7,992 nucleotides of DNA from an uncultured Caulobacterales bacterium. GTDB lineage: Bacteria; Pseudomonadota; Alphaproteobacteria; Caulobacterales; Maricaulaceae. The notes under the pieces are model-generated. The model made no database searches, had not been told where the DNA came from, and was given only the letters and a program-made list of their open reading frames with translations. Location: assembly GCA_938007945.1 (NCBI GenBank), contig CALLME010000228.1, positions 1-7,992 of the forward strand, written 5' to 3'. Position numbers and translations under genes: made by a program. This document shows positions 6,342-7,992 of the stretch, in pieces. Within the stretch, counting starts at the first letter, position 1; the number at the start of each line of letters is the position of its first letter.

Positions 6342-7343
6342 ATGGCAGACGTAAATATGAGTTTTAAGGCGGTGCACGACCTCGCGAAATCGACATTGAT
6401 GACGCATGGCTGCGACGCTGAAAATGCGGGCGCTGTGGCGGATATTATTACGCGCGCCGAAGGCGACGGCTGTCACTCTCATGGTTTGATGCGCTTGCCA
6501 GGCTATGTCGCCACGCTGAAATCGGGAAAGGTGAACGGCAAAGCGCGCCCAACAATCAAAAAGCTCGCGCCCGCTGTTGTGCAAGTTAACGGCCATAACG
6601 GGCTTGCGCCGCTCGCCTTGGCGGAAGGTCGCGCGCACCTTATTGAAGCGGCTAAAACCTGCGGTATTGCAGCGATGCCTTTAATTGGCATCCATCATTT
6701 TGCCGCGCTTTGGACAGAGGTTGAACCTGTCTCTGAGGCCGGTCTCGTTGCATTTGCCTGTACCTCTTATAAGCCCGCAGTCATTCCTGCCGGCGGCACG
6801 AAAGCGCTATACGGTACCAACCCCATTTGCTTTGGCTGGCCACGCAAAGATGGCCCGCCAATGGTGTTTGACCAAGCCAGTTCCGTTATGGCGCGAGGCG
6901 AAGTGATGTTGGCGGCGCGGGAAGGACATAGCCTGCCCGAAGGGGTCGGCGTTGACGCGGCAGGCAATCCCTCGACTGATCCTGACGAAGTATTAAAAGG
7001 CGCGTTGCTCGCCTTTGGCGGCTATAAAGGCAGCTCTATCGCGATGATGGTTGAACTCCTTGCGGGAGGACTTATCGGCGAAAGTTTTTCATTTGAAGCG
7101 GCCATGCGCGACAATGGCGACGGTGGTCCACCTCAAGGCGGCGAATTTATGCTCGCAATGGATCCAAACTTGTTCGGGGACGCAGGCGGTTGGGCAGACC
7201 ATGCAGAGAAGCTATTTGATAAGATTAAAGAGCAAGACGGCGCGCGGCTACCGGGCGAACGTCGTCATACAAATCGCGCAGACAATGCAAAATCTGGCGT
7301 CGCTGTGTCGCAAATTATACTGGATAAGATTAGCGCTCTTTAG
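6342..7343 (+). CDS. lhpD: Ldh_2-family NAD(P)H reductase, likely delta1-pyrroline/piperideine-2-carboxylate reductase
   Basis: A 333-residue cytoplasmic enzyme of the malate/L-lactate/sulfolactate dehydrogenase-like (Ldh_2) fold. It strongly resembles Pseudomonas DpkA/LhpD, which reduces the cyclic imines delta1-pyrroline-2-carboxylate and delta1-piperideine-2-carboxylate to L-proline and L-pipecolate. Supporting motifs are SHG with H47 (probable acid/base) and R51 in SHGLMRLPGY; HHFAALWTEVEP at 118-129; YGTNPICF at 157-164; LPEGVGVDAAGNPSTDP at 198-214; the cofactor loop GGYKGSS at 226-232; and LPGERR at 303-308. HHFAALW...VEP and LPEGxGVDAxGxPxTDP are what separate this group from general malate or ureidoglycolate dehydrogenases, as I recall the Pseudomonas sequence. 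Small departures are VFDQASS for the usual VFDMATS, and GGYKG for GGHKG. Its partner is the following aldehyde dehydrogenase, which suggests 3-hydroxyproline (via the dehydratase product) or D-proline/D-lysine as the source of the imine. Fold is certain; the substrate is inferred. Confidence 0.8.
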   Translation: MADVNMSFKAVHDLAKSTLMTHGCDAENAGAVADIITRAEGDGCHSHGLMRLPGYVATLKSGKVNGKARPTIKKLAPAVVQVNGHNGLAPLALAEGRAHLIEAAKTCGIAAMPLIGIHHFAALWTEVEPVSEAGLVAFACTSYKPAVIPAGGTKALYGTNPICFGWPRKDGPPMVFDQASSVMARGEVMLAAREGHSLPEGVGVDAAGNPSTDPDEVLKGALLAFGGYKGSSIAMMVELLAGGLIGESFSFEAAMRDNGDGGPPQGGEFMLAMDPNLFGDAGGWADHAEKLFDKIKEQDGARLPGERRHTNRADNAKSGVAVSQIILDKISAL

Positions 7344-7395
7344 TCTGTTGCATAAGCACAACTCGAACTAAAGACTAAGTCAAAACGGAGTCGGC
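7344..7395 (+). promoter_or_regulatory. Short intergenic gap with ribosome binding site of the aldehyde dehydrogenase gene
   Basis: A 52-base gap without a terminator-like hairpin. GGAG at 7387-7390 lies 5 bases before the ATG at 7396 and sets that start. The absence of a stem with a T run is consistent with co-transcription with the reductase gene. Confidence 0.55.
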
Positions 7396-7992
7396 ATGAC
7401 AGAACTTTACGGACAATTCATCAACGGTGAATGGCACACAGATGGATCAAAAACGGCCAATATAAATCCGTCAGATATCTCAGAAACTGTAGGCCATTAC
7501 GTCAGCGCGACGCCCGCTCAAGTTTCTGATGCTGTCGCGGCCGCGCGCGCGGCCCAGCCTGGGTGGAGTGCCGTGAAGTTAGAAGAAAAGAAAAATATCC
7601 TCCACGCCATTGGGCAAGAGTTGATTGACCGCTGCGACGAAATCGGAACGCTTTTGTCGCGCGAAGAAGGCAAGCCCTTCGCCGAAGGTCGCGGGGAAAC
7701 ATTCCGCGCAGGTGAGTTTTATCAATATTACGCGGCAGAATGTCTACGCCAAATTGGCGAAAGAGCGGCCTCTGTGCGCCCTGGGATCAATATTGAAATT
7801 TCGCGCGAACCCATTGGCGTTGTCGGCCTTATCACGCCGTGGAATTTTCCGATTGCGATTGCGGCATGGAAAATGGGACCTGCGCTGGCTTACGGAAATA
7901 CTGTTGTCCTAAAACCGTCCGAAGTAACGCCAGCGACGGCGCATGTGCTCGCCGAAGTTCTGGGTAAGCATTTGCCGAATGGCGTGTTCAAC
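7396..7992 (+). CDS. Aldehyde dehydrogenase, likely 2-oxoglutarate semialdehyde dehydrogenase, N-terminal part
   Basis: The frame is open from ATG 7396 to the window end: 199 codons of a family normally about 480-500 residues long, so the 3' part lies outside. FINGEW (8-13) and the NPSD segment (24-27) are typical N-terminal ALDH features. TPWNFP (147-152) carries the oxyanion asparagine N150, and K173 in VLKPSE is the conserved NAD(P)-binding lysine. The catalytic Glu and Cys lie beyond the edge. REEGKPFAEGRGETFRAGEF (89-108) and SVRPGINIEISREPIGVVG (126-144) resemble the YcbD/hydroxyproline-type 2-oxoglutarate semialdehyde dehydrogenases, which oxidise the last intermediate of 4-hydroxyproline (or pentose/glucarate) breakdown to 2-oxoglutarate. 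Next to a pyrroline-2-carboxylate reductase the hydroxyproline route (lhpG-like) is favoured. The ALDH family call is certain; the substrate is inferred from half the protein and one neighbour. Confidence 0.85.
   Translation, partial: MTELYGQFINGEWHTDGSKTANINPSDISETVGHYVSATPAQVSDAVAAARAAQPGWSAVKLEEKKNILHAIGQELIDRCDEIGTLLSREEGKPFAEGRGETFRAGEFYQYYAAECLRQIGERAASVRPGINIEISREPIGVVGLITPWNFPIAIAAWKMGPALAYGNTVVLKPSEVTPATAHVLAEVLGKHLPNGVFN

Noticed and set aside
7625..7912. Plus-strand open frame (95 codons) near the right edge
   Set aside because: It overlaps in another frame the aldehyde dehydrogenase reading frame, which carries clear conserved motifs.
1..7992. CRISPR arrays, tRNA or rRNA genes, insertion sequences, phage genes
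   Set aside because: No regular direct repeats, tRNA-like sequence, transposase motif or terminal inverted repeats were seen by eye on either strand.

Overview
The window looks like a chromosomal segment of an alphaproteobacterium, probably a marine or aquatic member of the Hyphomonadaceae/Maricaulales type. The grounds are a short RNase E/G paralogue overlapping yacG (an arrangement typical of Alphaproteobacteria), a long TonB-dependent receptor (TBDR) of the kind abundant in Caulobacterales, Maricaulales and Sphingomonadales, and a TPR-sulfotransferase of a family common in those groups. The lineage is inferred from gene content only.

Left part (1-1199), housekeeping: the 3' end of an RNase E/G-family gene, then yacG (zinc-finger gyrase inhibitor) overlapping it at TAATG. 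Facing them on the minus strand is a mobA-like gene for molybdenum cofactor guanylylation, whose stop lies 6 bp from the yacG stop. From about 1200 to 1519 there is a roughly 320-bp AT-rich region without a gene. It serves both mobA (leftward) and the receptor gene (rightward) and contains a 7-bp-arm inverted repeat that looks like an operator.

Right part (1520-7992), accessory: an 897-residue TBDR with signal peptide and TonB box; a strong intrinsic terminator; a 676-residue protein made of a long TPR array plus a PAPS-dependent sulfotransferase domain; an Ldh_2-family reductase closely resembling delta1-piperideine/pyrroline-2-carboxylate reductase (DpkA/LhpD); and the first 199 codons of an aldehyde dehydrogenase resembling 2-oxoglutarate semialdehyde dehydrogenase. 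All four run in the same direction. The last three are tightly spaced and have good ribosome binding sites.

Reductase plus aldehyde dehydrogenase is the signature of hydroxyproline (3- and 4-hydroxyproline) breakdown to proline and 2-oxoglutarate. The receptor could therefore bring a hydroxyproline-containing ligand, such as collagen or cell-wall glycoprotein peptides, across the outer membrane. The sulfotransferase does not fit any known step of that pathway and is the part most worth following up.
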